Of a DNA stretch of 31,642 nucleotides, positions 31,506 to 31,642 are shown one piece after another (position 1 is the stretch's first letter; the number at the start of each line of letters is the position of its first letter). Made by a program: the position numbers and the translations under genes. The notes under the pieces were generated by a model that was not told where the DNA came from, did no database searches, and worked only from the letters and a program-made list of their open reading frames with translations. The DNA is taken from positions 1 to 31,642 of the forward strand of contig JAUNAE010000006.1 in assembly GCA_030527765.1 (NCBI GenBank), read 5' to 3'. Source of the DNA: Eubacteriales bacterium (GTDB lineage Bacteria; Bacillota_A; Clostridia; Lachnospirales; Lachnospiraceae).

Positions 31506-31642
31506 GAACGGGGCAAGCTTGAGTGAGTCACTGCCAGTGTGTTCGTTGTGACGAAAGCCTCGCGATAGTCACTGCGAATCTGTATACGCTCTGGTCTTAG
31601 TGCATGAATTGTACTCCTTGTCAAAAAGAAAAGCCCGGGAAG
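31506..31642. other. Non-coding end of window
   Basis: I see no gene here. AGTCACTGC occurs twice (31526-31534 and about 31575-31583). The stretch near 31525-31547 resembles, inverted, bases 18471-18494 in the DUF3048 upstream region. Confidence 0.4.

Overview
The window looks like chromosome of a moderate-GC Firmicute of the order Clostridia, most likely a gut Lachnospiraceae. Pointers are a class II (Firmicute-type) GalT, ATP-type PEP carboxykinase, a threonyl T-box leader, DUF1292, DUF4317 and DUF3048 proteins, strong AGGAGG-type ribosome sites and consensus sigma-A promoters. The genus cannot be fixed from sequence reading alone. There is no rRNA or tRNA gene, transposase, phage gene or CRISPR array.

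Layout. 1-306: tail of a GH63/MGH1-like glycosidase. 592-3360: galT and an MFS permease. 3447-5723 (minus): Kef-type cation/proton antiporter, then argC. 6022-10316: the DNA-end-processing pair sbcD-sbcC, with a 4-bp overlap. 10400-12470: a small DUF1292 protein, then pckA. 12707-15112: a GH31 alpha-glycosidase. 15301-17033: a tight cluster of a Pat-like acetyltransferase, a short DUF4317 protein and a second GNAT acetyltransferase. 17098-20426: a secreted glycan-binding-type protein, then DUF3048 and murI. 20405-21313 (minus): an RluA-type pseudouridine synthase. 21473-24119: an AI-2E-family permease and a MATE efflux pump. 24348-27859: a small RelA/SpoT-like HD hydrolase followed by a GH78 alpha-L-rhamnosidase. 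27861-30032: promoter, T-box leader and thrS. 30251-31303 (minus): a long-form rsmH with a structured leader.

Common themes are carbohydrate use (GH63, GalT/MFS, GH31, GH78), central metabolism (PckA), DNA repair (SbcCD), translation (ThrS, RsmH, RluA) and cell wall (MurI).

The most unusual content is non-coding. A dispersed structured element occurs four times: a degenerate copy near 379-423, copies at 5939-6017 and 21318-21395, and a full-length copy at 30127-30252. The full copy folds into an almost completely paired four-way junction closed by 8-bp terminal inverted repeats. Its apical loop is conserved between copies while stem bases change in compensating pairs. In two copies the 3' end of the element supplies the Shine-Dalgarno of the next gene (sbcD, rluA). 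Other notable leaders are three exact-period 34-bp repeats inside the probable rsmH leader, a bistable palindrome at 17002-17092 that runs into an acetyltransferase C-terminus, tandem boxes upstream of argC, and a perfect DnaA box inside the promoter of the HD hydrolase gene.
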